Notes: generated by a model not told the origin, from the letters alone. A stretch of 58,264 bases of DNA from JBGVMW01 sp045125095 (GCA_045125095.1 JBGVMW010000254.1:1-58264), one strand, 5' to 3'. Counted from the stretch's first letter, positions 27,281 through 36,858 are shown. Numbers and translations are program-made.

Positions 27281-28285
27281 GTGAAGGAAACAGTATCAGT
27301 AATTCTTCCTGTGTACAACGGGGAAAATTATATAGAAAGATGCATACATTCCATTATCAATCAGACATACCGAGCTTTAGAAATTATAATAGTGGATGAC
27401 GGTTCTAGCGATGCAACATATCAGATATGCACAGGATATGCAAAACAGGATAACCGCATTACTGTTTATCGTAGGGAAAATGAGGGCGTATCAGCAGCAA
27501 GAAATTATGGTCTGCAGCAGGCGACTGGAAATTATATCCAGTTTGTGGATGCAGATGATTACTTAAAAAAGAACGCAACCGAGTTGCTATACCGAAGAAT
27601 GAAGAAAGAAAATGCCGATATGGTAGTTTGTTCTTACATGAGATTAATTGGTCGGTTTACGATACCAAGTGATGTACTGGAGCTGCCGGGAAATTACACA
27701 AAAAAACAGTATCTGATTCATACGTTAAAGGATCCGGGACACCATTATTATGGGGTTGTCTGGAATAAGTTATACAGAAATGATGTCATAAAGAAACAGA
27801 AAATACAGTTTCGCAGAGATGTGACATTGGGAGAAGATTTTATATTTAATCTGGAATATATGCAATATGCGAATAAAATTAGTGTAATTCTAAGCCATTT
27901 ATATTATTATAATAATGTGAATGGAAATTCCTTGTCCAGACAGAACCAAAAAACGATAGCAATATGCAGGGATGAACTACACAACCGGGAGAAAATATAT
28001 GCATATTATCGGGAAGTGTTTCAAAAAAATTTTTTATATGACACATATCATCATAAGATGGAAGAGTATTGGTTGAAGTTTTATGTTCGACAATTGCATT
28101 TTGTGAACGGTCTGGCGGATGAATGGTCCCGGGAGGAAAAGGAAGTCTGGTTGAAAGAAGTAACGGAACATACTTACATTAGCCAGGCAATAGCAAATAG
28201 TACAAAGCAGCATATACAATCCATGAAACGGAAATTTAACCAGTCAACAGATGTGAAGCTATGGATAAAATCGCTGATGAAATAG
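27281..28285 (+). CDS. GT2 glycosyltransferase
   Basis: This 334-aa enzyme has VSVILPVYNGENYIERC, IIIVDDGSSDAT, GVSAARN and VDADDYLK. The start chosen is GTG 27281, which has GGAGG 6 nt upstream and begins at the fold; an ATG at 27254 is in frame but has no site of its own. The region lies about 60 nt after the previous gene and is followed closely by the GT14 gene. Confidence 0.9.
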   Translation: MKETVSVILPVYNGENYIERCIHSIINQTYRALEIIIVDDGSSDATYQICTGYAKQDNRITVYRRENEGVSAARNYGLQQATGNYIQFVDADDYLKKNATELLYRRMKKENADMVVCSYMRLIGRFTIPSDVLELPGNYTKKQYLIHTLKDPGHHYYGVVWNKLYRNDVIKKQKIQFRRDVTLGEDFIFNLEYMQYANKISVILSHLYYYNNVNGNSLSRQNQKTIAICRDELHNREKIYAYYREVFQKNFLYDTYHHKMEEYWLKFYVRQLHFVNGLADEWSREEKEVWLKEVTEHTYISQAIANSTKQHIQSMKRKFNQSTDVKLWIKSLMK

Positions 28286-28296
28286 GAGGCTTGAAG

Positions 28297-29244
28297 ATGC
28301 GGATTGCATTTTTAAATTTGTGCCATTGTGAGCCGGAGATTGTTGCACGAGTGGCAGGAAAACTTACAGAACATCCTGATTTTGATATGTATATACATGT
28401 GGATGCCAAGGCGGATAGTCAGCCGTTTGAATCATTGATAAAGGATAACAAGCAGGTACATTTTATAAAAGACAGGGTAAAAGTATACTGGGGAGGTTAC
28501 CATGCCATTGAAGCAACCTACCGCTTGCTTCGGGAAGCATTGGCAAGTGACCGCAATTATGAGTATTTTGTTCTCTTGCAAAATTTAGACTATCCTATCC
28601 ACTCAAATACATATATTGACAGATTCTTTACAGAGCAGGCAGGAACAGAATTTATCCGAGGTTGCAAAATAGCAAATACAAGGGATTGGCATTATGCCAG
28701 AAAATATAAGATTTACAATAAAAGAGATGACGACTTTTATTTGAAAAAACATTCCAAAGTAGTGAAGCTGCTTCATGATGGAATTTTAGCACTGCGTAGT
28801 ATTCCAACACTATTTTTCAATGGGGTGATGAAGGAGAATGGTGAAGAATATCTCATGCATTATGGTACCGCACAATGGGCTGTTACCAGAAGGTGTGCGC
28901 AGGTATTTGACGAATTTGAACGTACGCATCCAAAGTTTAACCAGAGAATGCGTCATATCCAGTTCCCGGATGAAGAATATTTTCATACAATTGTACACAG
29001 TACTGATTTGAAATATCACTGCATCAAATATGATGAGCCGGAGCAGCGCTGGTTAGTCAACTGGAGAAATATTCATTACTTTGAATATCCAAAGACAATT
29101 ACTGTATTTGAGGAGAAGGATTTCGACACAATTATGAAGCAGGATGTGTTATTTATACGTAAGGTACGTGCAGGCGTGTCCGATTCTTTGATGGACAAGA
29201 TAGATCGTGCCATTCAGGAAGAAGAAGTGTACATAAGACAGTAA
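28297..29244 (+). CDS. GT14-type (core-2/I-branching-like) beta-xylosyl/GlcNAc transferase
   Basis: This 315-aa protein resembles the bacterial core-2/I-branching family: MRIAFLNLCH, YIHVDAKAD, WGGYHAIEATYRLL, LLQNLDYPI and a C-terminal FPDEEYFHTIV, where acidic residues act in catalysis. The family adds branching GlcNAc or xylose residues. AGGAGG lies 7 nt before ATG 28297, while the upstream ATG at 28261 overlaps the end of the previous gene. Confidence 0.85.
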   Translation: MRIAFLNLCHCEPEIVARVAGKLTEHPDFDMYIHVDAKADSQPFESLIKDNKQVHFIKDRVKVYWGGYHAIEATYRLLREALASDRNYEYFVLLQNLDYPIHSNTYIDRFFTEQAGTEFIRGCKIANTRDWHYARKYKIYNKRDDDFYLKKHSKVVKLLHDGILALRSIPTLFFNGVMKENGEEYLMHYGTAQWAVTRRCAQVFDEFERTHPKFNQRMRHIQFPDEEYFHTIVHSTDLKYHCIKYDEPEQRWLVNWRNIHYFEYPKTITVFEEKDFDTIMKQDVLFIRKVRAGVSDSLMDKIDRAIQEEEVYIRQ

Positions 29245-29267
29245 TTTAAATGTGTTGGGAGATAGGT

Positions 29268-30500
29268 ATGGAGAAGACAATAAGATTGTTTCTGGAATTG
29301 TGTAAAGATTCCATTCAGGAGCGAGTGCCTAAGGATGTAAAGGAGAAATATAAAGAAGTAGACTGGGACAAGATGTATACGCTTTGCAAATATAATCATG
29401 TAAGCGCCATCTGTTATCATACAGCAGGACAGGCAGCAGACAAGAATAAGAATGCAGAACTGTTAGAAACCTGGAAAAATGAATCGTTTGGAAGCGGTAT
29501 GGTGGAGCTGGTAAAATTACAATCACTTCAAAATGTCTTAAAGGAAGCGCAGAACCGGGGAATTACGTTGCTTACTTTTAAGGGATGTGTATTATCAGAT
29601 TTGTATCCACAGTTTACCATGCGCATCACAAGTGATAGCGATGTGTACGTGCCGGATACCCAGAGAGAAGAAGCTGTGCAACTGCTTTTGGACTGTGGTT
29701 ATGAACAGGATTTAGAAAAATCAAAAGATATGGTGCCGGTTTTTCATAAAAAAAAGCATACAATAGAATTACATTATTGCCTTTGGGAGGACTATACTGG
29801 AGAGAAAATGGATGTTCTGGAAAAATGTAAATTAACAGATACAGCTTCCTTTGTCGAACTTACAGCGTGTGGCATTGATGTTGTGACATTAGGATTCACC
29901 GAGCATCTCATCTTTCAAATGTTTCATATTATCAAGCACTTTGTTGTTCAGGGGGTAGGGTTCCGATATTTTATGGACATTACCCTGTATATAAACCATT
30001 ATATTAAGGAATTGGATTTGCAAAGATTCTGGAATAGTATGGAAGAATTAGGATATGATAAATTTTGTGATGTATTTTTCTGGTGCTGTAACCAATGTCT
30101 TGGAATGACAGAAATTGTTATGGAGGGAAGGCCAATTGCTACCCAGGAAGAAATACAGGTGCTGTTAAGCGAAGTTATACAGTTAGAGAAGAGTGACCAA
30201 AAGGATGCATATCAGCTTCTGGGTATAATGACTTCTTATCTTACGGGAACAAGAAAGGCGGCTGACAAGAAATGGAAGCGAAAGCTGCAAGTGCTTTTTC
30301 CGGGAGTAAAAGGGTTGTCAGATGACTACAACTATGCAAAAATATGCCCATTGCTGTTACCAATCGCGTGGGTACACCGAGCCATCTTGTTCGTATTTAA
30401 GTATCGAAAACGTAAGGAGAACTGGTATAATACCCAGGAAAAATTAAGCATTGCAGAATATCGGATTGCATTGCTTGAAAAATTACATTTATCAAAATAG
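29268..30500 (+). CDS. NTP_transf_5-type putative nucleotidyltransferase
   Basis: This 410-aa protein fits the uncharacterised nucleotidyltransferase family PF14907. It has a helical N-terminus, then LLTFKGCVLSDLY, and the acidic metal-site region RITSDSDVYVP, followed by helical parts. Members occur in lasso and other RiPP clusters and in glycan loci; some act in lasso peptide tailoring. Here it sits between GT14 and GH5 genes at the end of the EPS operon. GGGAG precedes ATG 29268 by about 7 nt. Role in either EPS or RiPP chemistry is open. Confidence 0.75.
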   Translation: MEKTIRLFLELCKDSIQERVPKDVKEKYKEVDWDKMYTLCKYNHVSAICYHTAGQAADKNKNAELLETWKNESFGSGMVELVKLQSLQNVLKEAQNRGITLLTFKGCVLSDLYPQFTMRITSDSDVYVPDTQREEAVQLLLDCGYEQDLEKSKDMVPVFHKKKHTIELHYCLWEDYTGEKMDVLEKCKLTDTASFVELTACGIDVVTLGFTEHLIFQMFHIIKHFVVQGVGFRYFMDITLYINHYIKELDLQRFWNSMEELGYDKFCDVFFWCCNQCLGMTEIVMEGRPIATQEEIQVLLSEVIQLEKSDQKDAYQLLGIMTSYLTGTRKAADKKWKRKLQVLFPGVKGLSDDYNYAKICPLLLPIAWVHRAILFVFKYRKRKENWYNTQEKLSIAEYRIALLEKLHLSK

Positions 30501-30511
30501 GAGGCGGAAGT

Positions 30512-32122
30512 ATGCGGTATGATAAGGCAAAATTGGCTGCGTTGTTAGCCGGTGTATTAGCATTCACAGGGTGTAGCGGGAATATGACATCTTCCGGTGA
30601 ACAGCAGCCACAACAGACGGAGAGCGCAGTAGATGAAGAAGGGACATCTACACAGTTGTCCGGACCTACTGCAATGCAAGTTGCACAGGAGATGGGACCG
30701 GGATGGAATCTTGGTAATTCATTGGACAGTCTGGCAGAGAACACATTTACAACAGAAGACATTAGCCTTGGAAAAAATAATTATCAGTTGATGGCGACTT
30801 ACACAACAGAGCCATATTCTGCCTGGGATGCATCGCAGGTTCCATATTTTGCAGAATCTGAACCAATTGATTATTATCTTCTGGAATGGAACATGGATAA
30901 TTTAAATGCAGGTGCTGATACGAACTGTGCCAAATTTGGAGTTCAACTTATTAACCATTCCATTGGGACAAATTGGGAAGCAAATGTGGTATTTGAAATT
31001 GTACAGGCGGAATTTGAAACGAAAGCTGGAGACATAATTACGTTGGATGATATGAAGGGTGTTTACACAAAGAATTTTACAGATAGTGCGACACCGTTTG
31101 TTTTCGGCAGTTTGGCAGGTAATCCAAAATTAAAGACGACAAAAGATTTGTTAGGTGGAACATTTCGCGTTGGTGTACAGATAAAAGAATATCCAACGTT
31201 GCGTAATTCTTATGTGGATGCTGTCTCTTATTATGAGACGTATTGGGGAAATCCCTCTACCACAAAGAGAATGATTGATGCGGTAAAGGATGCTGGTTTC
31301 AAATCAATCCGCATACCAGTCACATTTACAAATCATATGGACAAAAATATGAACATTGACAAGGAATGGCTGGCGAGAATAGCGGAGATTGTAAATTACG
31401 CATTTAGTAATGATATGTATTGCATTATCAACATACACCACGATCGGGAATATTTGGTGGCAGATGGTGTAAATGTAGAAATTTATAAAAAAAATCTGAA
31501 GGTTATGTGGAAGCAAATAGCAGAGTACTTTGCAAATTACGGCGATAAGCTGTTATTTGAGAGTTTTAATGAGATTCTGAATCCGAAAGAGGACTGGAAT
31601 CATCCTACAGCACCGGAATTGGAAGCTGTCAATGCGTTAAATCAGACATTTGTAGATACGGTTCGTGCCTGTGGTGGTAACAATGCCACCAGATATCTGA
31701 TTGTTGCGCCATATGCTTCTGGTGTGGAACAGAAGTTTTTAGATGCTTTCCAGATGCCGACAGACACGGTGGAAGACCGTTTGATTGCAGAGATTCATAA
31801 TTATGATACTGAAAAATTTGAAGATTTGTTCCAGCACTTATACAAAAATTTTACTTCTAAAGATATTCCGCTGATTATTGGTGAATGGGCAGTCAGCACA
31901 AAGCTTGGCAAACAAAGCCGTATACAGGCGGCAACCGAGTATCAGCAGCTTTGTACCCGGTACAAGATATCCAGCTTCTGGTGGGATTCCGGCGGAACCA
32001 TTGAGGATTATTATGGTGAAAAGTCAGACACATATGCACTGTTAGACCGCAACTCCGTCACTTGGTATGATCCGGACGTGGTAAGTGCATTTACCAATTC
32101 CTATGTGGTGGGACAACAGTAA
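30512..32122 (+). CDS. GH5 cellulase-like lipoprotein with internal insertion
   Basis: This 536-aa protein begins with a lipoprotein signal (lipobox FTGC, Cys21) and a short S/T/Q-rich linker. The GH5 fold starts at MGPGWNLGNSLDS (about 65-75). It then breaks for about 160 residues before resuming at YWGNPSTTKRMIDAVKDAG (about 240). Catalytic residues fit E354 (SFNEIL, acid/base) and E458 (IIGEWA, nucleophile). It would hydrolyse beta-glucan or trim the cell's own EPS at the outer membrane face. The insertion looks like a beta-rich domain, unusual for this family. AGGAGG lies before the ATG, and the gene follows 11 nt after NTP_transf_5. Confidence 0.88.
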   Translation: MRYDKAKLAALLAGVLAFTGCSGNMTSSGEQQPQQTESAVDEEGTSTQLSGPTAMQVAQEMGPGWNLGNSLDSLAENTFTTEDISLGKNNYQLMATYTTEPYSAWDASQVPYFAESEPIDYYLLEWNMDNLNAGADTNCAKFGVQLINHSIGTNWEANVVFEIVQAEFETKAGDIITLDDMKGVYTKNFTDSATPFVFGSLAGNPKLKTTKDLLGGTFRVGVQIKEYPTLRNSYVDAVSYYETYWGNPSTTKRMIDAVKDAGFKSIRIPVTFTNHMDKNMNIDKEWLARIAEIVNYAFSNDMYCIINIHHDREYLVADGVNVEIYKKNLKVMWKQIAEYFANYGDKLLFESFNEILNPKEDWNHPTAPELEAVNALNQTFVDTVRACGGNNATRYLIVAPYASGVEQKFLDAFQMPTDTVEDRLIAEIHNYDTEKFEDLFQHLYKNFTSKDIPLIIGEWAVSTKLGKQSRIQAATEYQQLCTRYKISSFWWDSGGTIEDYYGEKSDTYALLDRNSVTWYDPDVVSAFTNSYVVGQQ

Positions 32123-32146
32123 CAACGGTGATATAAGTATTTCAGA

Positions 32147-32196
32147 GAAAAGAGAATTTGTATTGCAAGAAATTGTGATATAGATTCTCTTTTTTT
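32147..32196 (+). terminator. Rho-independent terminator after the GH5 gene
   Basis: AAAGAGAAT pairs with ATTCTCTTT across a loop of about 26 nt, followed by a T run. It ends the EPS operon. Confidence 0.75.
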
Positions 32197-32197
32197 G

Positions 32198-32254
32198 TAT
32201 ACTAGGAAATTACAACAGGTCGTTGTATGACGTAATGTATGAAATTTCCTAGTA
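32198..32254. repeat. Intergenic palindromic repeat R1, copy 1
   Basis: The element begins TATACTAGGAAAT and ends ATTTCCTAGTA, inverted copies of each other. It lies directly after a terminator, as do the copies at 50977, 53735 and 57327. Confidence 0.8.
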
Positions 32255-32321
32255 GGAAATAAGGGCAAAATTATAGACAAAGAAGATGAAAGAATGTAGA
32301 ATACAGTTTGTTGATTTTATA

Positions 32322-32333
32322 CCGTTTAAATGG
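32322..32333 (+). promoter_or_regulatory. Leader hairpin CCGTTTAAATGG before the protease gene
   Basis: It pairs over six positions with one G-U pair and is followed by the same GGAATGGAGG context as the copy at 22005. Confidence 0.45.
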
Positions 32334-32349
32334 CGGAATGGAGGATGTT

Positions 32350-34878
32350 ATGAGAAAGAAAATACCAGCAGTCCTGATGACTTTTTTTATTGCAGGACAA
32401 TCCTTCTCTGATGCTAGTGTAGTGAATTATGAATGTGCTGCACAGCAGGAAGTGGAAGATGTAGAAAATTATGGATATTTAAGTGTAGATTCTGATGAGA
32501 TTGCGCAGACCTATCAGACACAGATTCCATGCTTGCGAGGCATTTATCCGTCTTACTATAGTAGTGTGGAACAGGGATATATTACTTCTGTAAAAAACCA
32601 AGGGGCAGATAATACCTGTTGGGCATTTTCAGCTACAGCAGCGGCGGAAGCCAATGCCATCAAGCAGGGATTGGCAGAGGTTGATGACATAGATTTGTCA
32701 GAATTGCATATGGCATATTATTTTAATAATGTGGTAGAAGATATGTTAGGGAATACCGATGGGGATACCAATAAGAATAAATCTGGTGATTATCGTTCCG
32801 GCGGTGGTAATAACCAGTTTAACACCATGACATTGATGAGTGGTATTGGATTTGCAGAGGAGAAAAAATATCCGTATGATGCACAGATGACATTTACAGA
32901 TACTATGGCATATGATAATTGTCTTCGTCTAAAAAATGCCCATTGGCTGATTAGTGAGAAGAGTACAGACAATATTGAAGAAATTAAATCTATGATTATA
33001 GAATATGGTGCAGTGGCTACTGCATTGCATACAGAGATTAAGTATCGTACTGGTGAGGCAATGTATTACAATGGTACAGCCGGGGAGAACCATGCTGTGA
33101 CCATTGTGGGATGGGATGACAATTATGCAAAAGAGAATTTTTCGGCTAATTGCAGACCAAGTACGGATGGAGCATGGATTATAAAAAATAGCTGGGGAAA
33201 AAATAGTGGAAAGAATGGTTACTATTATGTTTCTTATGAGGATAGTTATATTGGAACATGCTGTATTGCCTTTGAGGTAATGTCTATAGACAATAAGGTT
33301 ATTGATTATCAATATGATGGTTCTTCCAGCCTGAGCAGTACCCAGTCCCTAAAAGCTGGCGGTGCAGTAGGTGCGATGTATCAGGTAAGCGACAGTGCAG
33401 AGGATGGGGAGAAGTTAGAATCAATATCGGTTGCGCTTGCATCAGCGAATACAGAATTCTCCATACAGATATATACAGAATGCGAAGATTCTATTAATTC
33501 CGGCTATGAAGCATATGAAGTGCCACAGACTGCGTATGTCAAATATCCGGGATATGCGACAATAGAATTAGATACACCAGTATATTTAAAACCTGGGACA
33601 ACATATGCCATTGTATTGGAGTTTGAGACAGCGGCAGAGGTGTATATGGATAAAACCACCACTTCAAGCTGGATGGATTTTACAAGTTATTGTGAAGAAG
33701 AACAGACATTTTACCATACAAATACAAGTACAAGATGGATTGATCTGGGTAGCAAAGCGGGGCAGTACCGGGTGGCAAGAGTAAAAGGGCATGCTCGTGT
33801 AGTAGATAAGAATACGGAGAACCCGACGCCGACAGTGGAACCAACGCCAGAACCAACAGCGGAACCAACGGTGGAACCAACGGTAGAACCAACGGTGGAG
33901 CCAACGGCGGAACCAACGGTAGAACCGACAGCGGAACCAACGGTAGAACCGACGACGGAGCCAACGGTAGAACCAACGGCAGAACCAACGGTAGAACCAA
34001 CGGTGGAACCGACGTCAAAGCCGACAACAGAACCGACGATAAAGCCGACAACAGAACCGACAGCAGAGCCGACAGCAGAGCCAACGGTAGAACCGACGTC
34101 AAAGCTGACAGCAGAACCGACGTCAGAGCCGACAGCAACACCCGCTCCTCAGCCAACGGAGTTGCCAACCATAACATTGCCGTCGGGGTCCTCTGTAACG
34201 CCAACGGAAATACAGACTGTCATCAATACGACAGAAACGAATCAGTCAGATGCACAGCAGTCTGTAGTGTCAGACAGCATTACGGAAATAGCTTTAAGTT
34301 CGAATCAGAACATAACATGTCCGGCAGTTGCTAATGTGCGTAGTATTACGCAGACTCAAAAGCAGATCACATTGAAATGGAGTGCTGTTTCCAATGCAGA
34401 CGGTTATGAAATCTATTTTTATAATAGGAAATCAAAAAGCTATAAAAAAGTCAAAACAGTAACCGGAAAAAACACAAAAACGGTTGTGAAAAATCTGATC
34501 TCAGGCACTGTATATAAATGCAAAGTAAGGGCGTATCGCAACACCACTCAAGGCAAGGTATATGGTTCCTACAGCAAGAGCATAACCATTGCCACAGCAG
34601 GAAAGACGCCGGCACTTACCAGTGTAAAGAATAGTAAAGACGGTCTTAAAATCAAATGGAATAAGTCTGCAACAGCCAGTGGATATGAAGTATACATAAA
34701 GACAGGAAATGGTAAGTTCCAAAAGGCAGCAACAATAAAATCCGGCAAGACCACTACATACCAGTATAAAAAAGCGAAATCCGGCAAAAATTATACTGTA
34801 AAACTTCGGGCGTATCAGACCGTAAATGGGAAGAAAGTATATACCAGTTTTTCAAAAACAAAGAAAATAAAGCTTTAA
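32350..34878 (+). CDS. Secreted papain-like (C1) protease with PT-repeat stalk and FN3 domains
   Basis: This 842-aa protein has a weak signal peptide (about residues 1-25) and a C1A peptidase domain with Cys90 (NTCWAFSA), His248 (ENHAVTIVGWD) and Asn280 (IKNSWGK). A lectin-like beta domain covers about 310-490. A proline-threonine stalk of mostly EPTV/EPTA units lies at about 492-607, followed by two fibronectin-type-III-like repeats to the end. It is probably a surface or released protease; no sortase motif is seen. GGAGG lies 5 nt before ATG 32350; the upstream ATG at 32308 is rejected. Confidence 0.88.
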   Translation: MRKKIPAVLMTFFIAGQSFSDASVVNYECAAQQEVEDVENYGYLSVDSDEIAQTYQTQIPCLRGIYPSYYSSVEQGYITSVKNQGADNTCWAFSATAAAEANAIKQGLAEVDDIDLSELHMAYYFNNVVEDMLGNTDGDTNKNKSGDYRSGGGNNQFNTMTLMSGIGFAEEKKYPYDAQMTFTDTMAYDNCLRLKNAHWLISEKSTDNIEEIKSMIIEYGAVATALHTEIKYRTGEAMYYNGTAGENHAVTIVGWDDNYAKENFSANCRPSTDGAWIIKNSWGKNSGKNGYYYVSYEDSYIGTCCIAFEVMSIDNKVIDYQYDGSSSLSSTQSLKAGGAVGAMYQVSDSAEDGEKLESISVALASANTEFSIQIYTECEDSINSGYEAYEVPQTAYVKYPGYATIELDTPVYLKPGTTYAIVLEFETAAEVYMDKTTTSSWMDFTSYCEEEQTFYHTNTSTRWIDLGSKAGQYRVARVKGHARVVDKNTENPTPTVEPTPEPTAEPTVEPTVEPTVEPTAEPTVEPTAEPTVEPTTEPTVEPTAEPTVEPTVEPTSKPTTEPTIKPTTEPTAEPTAEPTVEPTSKLTAEPTSEPTATPAPQPTELPTITLPSGSSVTPTEIQTVINTTETNQSDAQQSVVSDSITEIALSSNQNITCPAVANVRSITQTQKQITLKWSAVSNADGYEIYFYNRKSKSYKKVKTVTGKNTKTVVKNLISGTVYKCKVRAYRNTTQGKVYGSYSKSITIATAGKTPALTSVKNSKDGLKIKWNKSATASGYEVYIKTGNGKFQKAATIKSGKTTTYQYKKAKSGKNYTVKLRAYQTVNGKKVYTSFSKTKKIKL
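33823..34170 (+). repeat. Tandem PT-repeat coding region
   Basis: About 116 codons made of degenerate 12-base units (GAACCAACGGTA-like) encode the EPTV/EPTA/EPTS stalk of the protease. Such arrays change length easily by slippage. Confidence 0.9.
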
Positions 34879-34886
34879 ATTATGCG

Positions 34887-34917
34887 GAAAAAGTCCTCGA
34901 AGAAAGAGGACTTTTTC
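34887..34917 (+). terminator. Rho-independent terminator after the protease gene
   Basis: A 12-bp perfect stem (GAAAAAGTCCTC and complement) with a 7-nt loop and a T run. Confidence 0.9.
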
Positions 34918-34947
34918 TGTGTGTAGGAATTTGTTCCTACATTTTGC

Positions 34948-34976
34948 TTGAACATTGTAGGAAAAAATGATAGAAT
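34948..34976 (+). promoter_or_regulatory. Sigma-A promoter of the transketolase genes
   Basis: TTGAAC and TAGAAT are 17 nt apart. A 7-bp hairpin (GTAGGAA, loop, TTCCTAC) lies just upstream at 34923-34940 and could be an operator. Confidence 0.75.
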
Positions 34977-35032
34977 ACTTGCGTCGGTGAAATGACATTT
35001 TTAGGTAAGATAAAACGAAAGGTGGCTATTAC

Positions 35033-35869
35033 ATGACTAAGCAAGAACTTCAACAGACTGCAAATGAGATACGTAAAGGTATTATTAAAGCAGTACACAG
35101 TGCAAAATGCGGGCATCCAGGTGGATCCCTGTCAGCAGCAGATATTTTTACGTATCTTTATTTTGAAGAAATGAATATAGATCCAAAAACTCCAGATAAG
35201 GCAGATAGAGACCGTTTTGTATTGTCAAAGGGACATACAGCTCCGGGACTTTATGCAACATTGGCAAAGAAAGGATATTTCCCGGAGGAAGATTTATTAA
35301 CTCTTCGTAAGGTTGGTTCGTACTTACAGGGACATCCGGATATGAAGCACATTCCGGGTGTAGATATGTCCAGTGGTTCCTTAGGACAGGGTATCTCTAC
35401 AGCAGTAGGTATGGCTCTTTCAGCCAAATTATATAATGACGACTACAGAGTATACACTCTGTTAGGCGATGGAGAGATTCAGGAAGGTCAAGTATGGGAA
35501 GCTGCAATGTTTGCAGGTGCAAGAAAGCTTGATAACTTAGTAGTCATCGTTGATAATAATGGATTACAGATAGATGGAAAGATTGAGGATGTCAACAGTC
35601 CTTATCCAATTGATGAGAAGTTCCGTGCATTTAACTTCAATGTAATCAATGTGGATGCGCATGATTTTGATGATCTGCGCGCCGCATTTGACGCAGCAAG
35701 AGCATGCAAGGGTTGTCCAACTGCAATTATTGCAAAATCAGTAAAAGGAAAAGGCGTATCCTTTATGGAGAATAATGTTTCATGGCACGGTGCTGCTCCA
35801 AATGATGAGCAGTTTGCGCAGGCTATGGCAGATTTAGAGAAGGTAGGTGAAGCATTGTGTCAGAAGTAA
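35033..35869 (+). CDS. Transketolase, N-terminal subunit
   Basis: This 278-aa half has the thiamine diphosphate signature GDGEIQEGQVWEAAMFAG and the N-terminal HPGGSLSAADI and SKGHTAPGLY segments. Together with the next gene it makes transketolase, which transfers two-carbon ketol units in the non-oxidative pentose phosphate pathway. AAGGTGG lies before the ATG. Its last 13 nt overlap the second subunit gene, so the two are coupled, as in other Firmicutes with split transketolase. Confidence 0.94.
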   Translation: MTKQELQQTANEIRKGIIKAVHSAKCGHPGGSLSAADIFTYLYFEEMNIDPKTPDKADRDRFVLSKGHTAPGLYATLAKKGYFPEEDLLTLRKVGSYLQGHPDMKHIPGVDMSSGSLGQGISTAVGMALSAKLYNDDYRVYTLLGDGEIQEGQVWEAAMFAGARKLDNLVVIVDNNGLQIDGKIEDVNSPYPIDEKFRAFNFNVINVDAHDFDDLRAAFDAARACKGCPTAIIAKSVKGKGVSFMENNVSWHGAAPNDEQFAQAMADLEKVGEALCQK

Positions 35870-36795
35870 AGAAGATTGCAACAAGAGAAAGCTATGGTAA
35901 TGCATTAAAGGAATTAGGAGCAGAATATCCTGATTTATTAGTGCTAGACGCAGATTTAGCTGCGGCTACAAAGACAAATATTTTTCAGAAGGCATATCCA
36001 GACAGACATATTGACTGTGGTATTGCAGAATGTAATATGGTTGGTATTGCAGCAGGACTTGCAGCGACAGGAAAGATTCCATTCGTTAGTTCTTTCGCAA
36101 TGTTTGTAGCCGGACGTGCATATGAGCAGGTGCGTAACTCTGTAGGATATCCACACTTAAATGTAAAGATTGGTGCTACCCATGCAGGTATTTCTGTAGG
36201 TGAAGACGGTGCCACACACCAGTGTAATGAAGACATTGCGTTAATGCGTACCATTCCGGGAATGGTTGTTGTAAATCCGGCAGATGATGTGGAAGCAAAA
36301 GCAGCAGTGAGAGCAGCAATAGAATTTAACGGACCGGTTTACCTTCGTTTCGGCAGACTGGCAATACCGGTTATCAATGACAGACCGGATTATAAATTTG
36401 AACTAGGTAAAGGTGTTGTGTTAAGAGAAGGTAAGGATGTTACTATTATTGCAACAGGACTTTGTGTATCAGAATCTTTAGCAGCAGCAGAGAAGTTAGC
36501 AGCAGATGGCATTGATGCAAAAGTTATTAACATCCACACAATTAAGCCTTTAGATGAAGAATTAGTGGTTGCAGCAGCTAAGGAGACAGGTAAGGTTGTA
36601 ACAGTGGAAGAACATTCCGTAGTTGGTGGTTTAGGAAGTGCTGTATGTGACTGCCTTGCAGAAAAAGCACCAACAAAGGTTATGAAGATTGGTGTAAATG
36701 ACGTCTTCGGTGAATCCGGCCCTGCAGTAGAACTGGTGAAGAAGCATGGTTTAGATGCAGACAGCATTTATGCGAAAGTCAAAGCATTTGTATAA
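35857..36795 (+). CDS. Transketolase, C-terminal subunit
   Basis: This 312-aa half covers the pyrimidine-binding and C-terminal domains: DADLAAATKTN, FIDCGIAECN-like (HIDCGIAECNMVG), GEDGATHQ and VVTVEEHSVVGGLGSA. It forms the active enzyme with the upstream subunit. The start codon is GTG at 35857 within the end of the previous gene. The gene ends before a terminator. Confidence 0.94.
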   Translation: MSEVKKIATRESYGNALKELGAEYPDLLVLDADLAAATKTNIFQKAYPDRHIDCGIAECNMVGIAAGLAATGKIPFVSSFAMFVAGRAYEQVRNSVGYPHLNVKIGATHAGISVGEDGATHQCNEDIALMRTIPGMVVVNPADDVEAKAAVRAAIEFNGPVYLRFGRLAIPVINDRPDYKFELGKGVVLREGKDVTIIATGLCVSESLAAAEKLAADGIDAKVINIHTIKPLDEELVVAAAKETGKVVTVEEHSVVGGLGSAVCDCLAEKAPTKVMKIGVNDVFGESGPAVELVKKHGLDADSIYAKVKAFV

Positions 36796-36824
36796 AGTAA
36801 ATATTAGAGGAGACAACTCCTTAG

Positions 36825-36858
36825 AAAGCCCAGAGCAGGTAGATTGCTTTGGGCTTTT
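36825..36858 (+). terminator. Rho-independent terminator after transketolase
   Basis: AAAGCCCAGAGCA pairs with TGCTTTGGGCTTT around a 7-nt loop, then TTTT. A second GC hairpin (GTGCGCC, TGGC, GGCGCAC) follows at 36865-36882. Confidence 0.85.

Noticed and set aside
33680..34204. 174-codon reverse-strand frame rich in Leu, Val and Pro
   Set aside because: It is the complement of the PT-repeat stalk and has no independent support.
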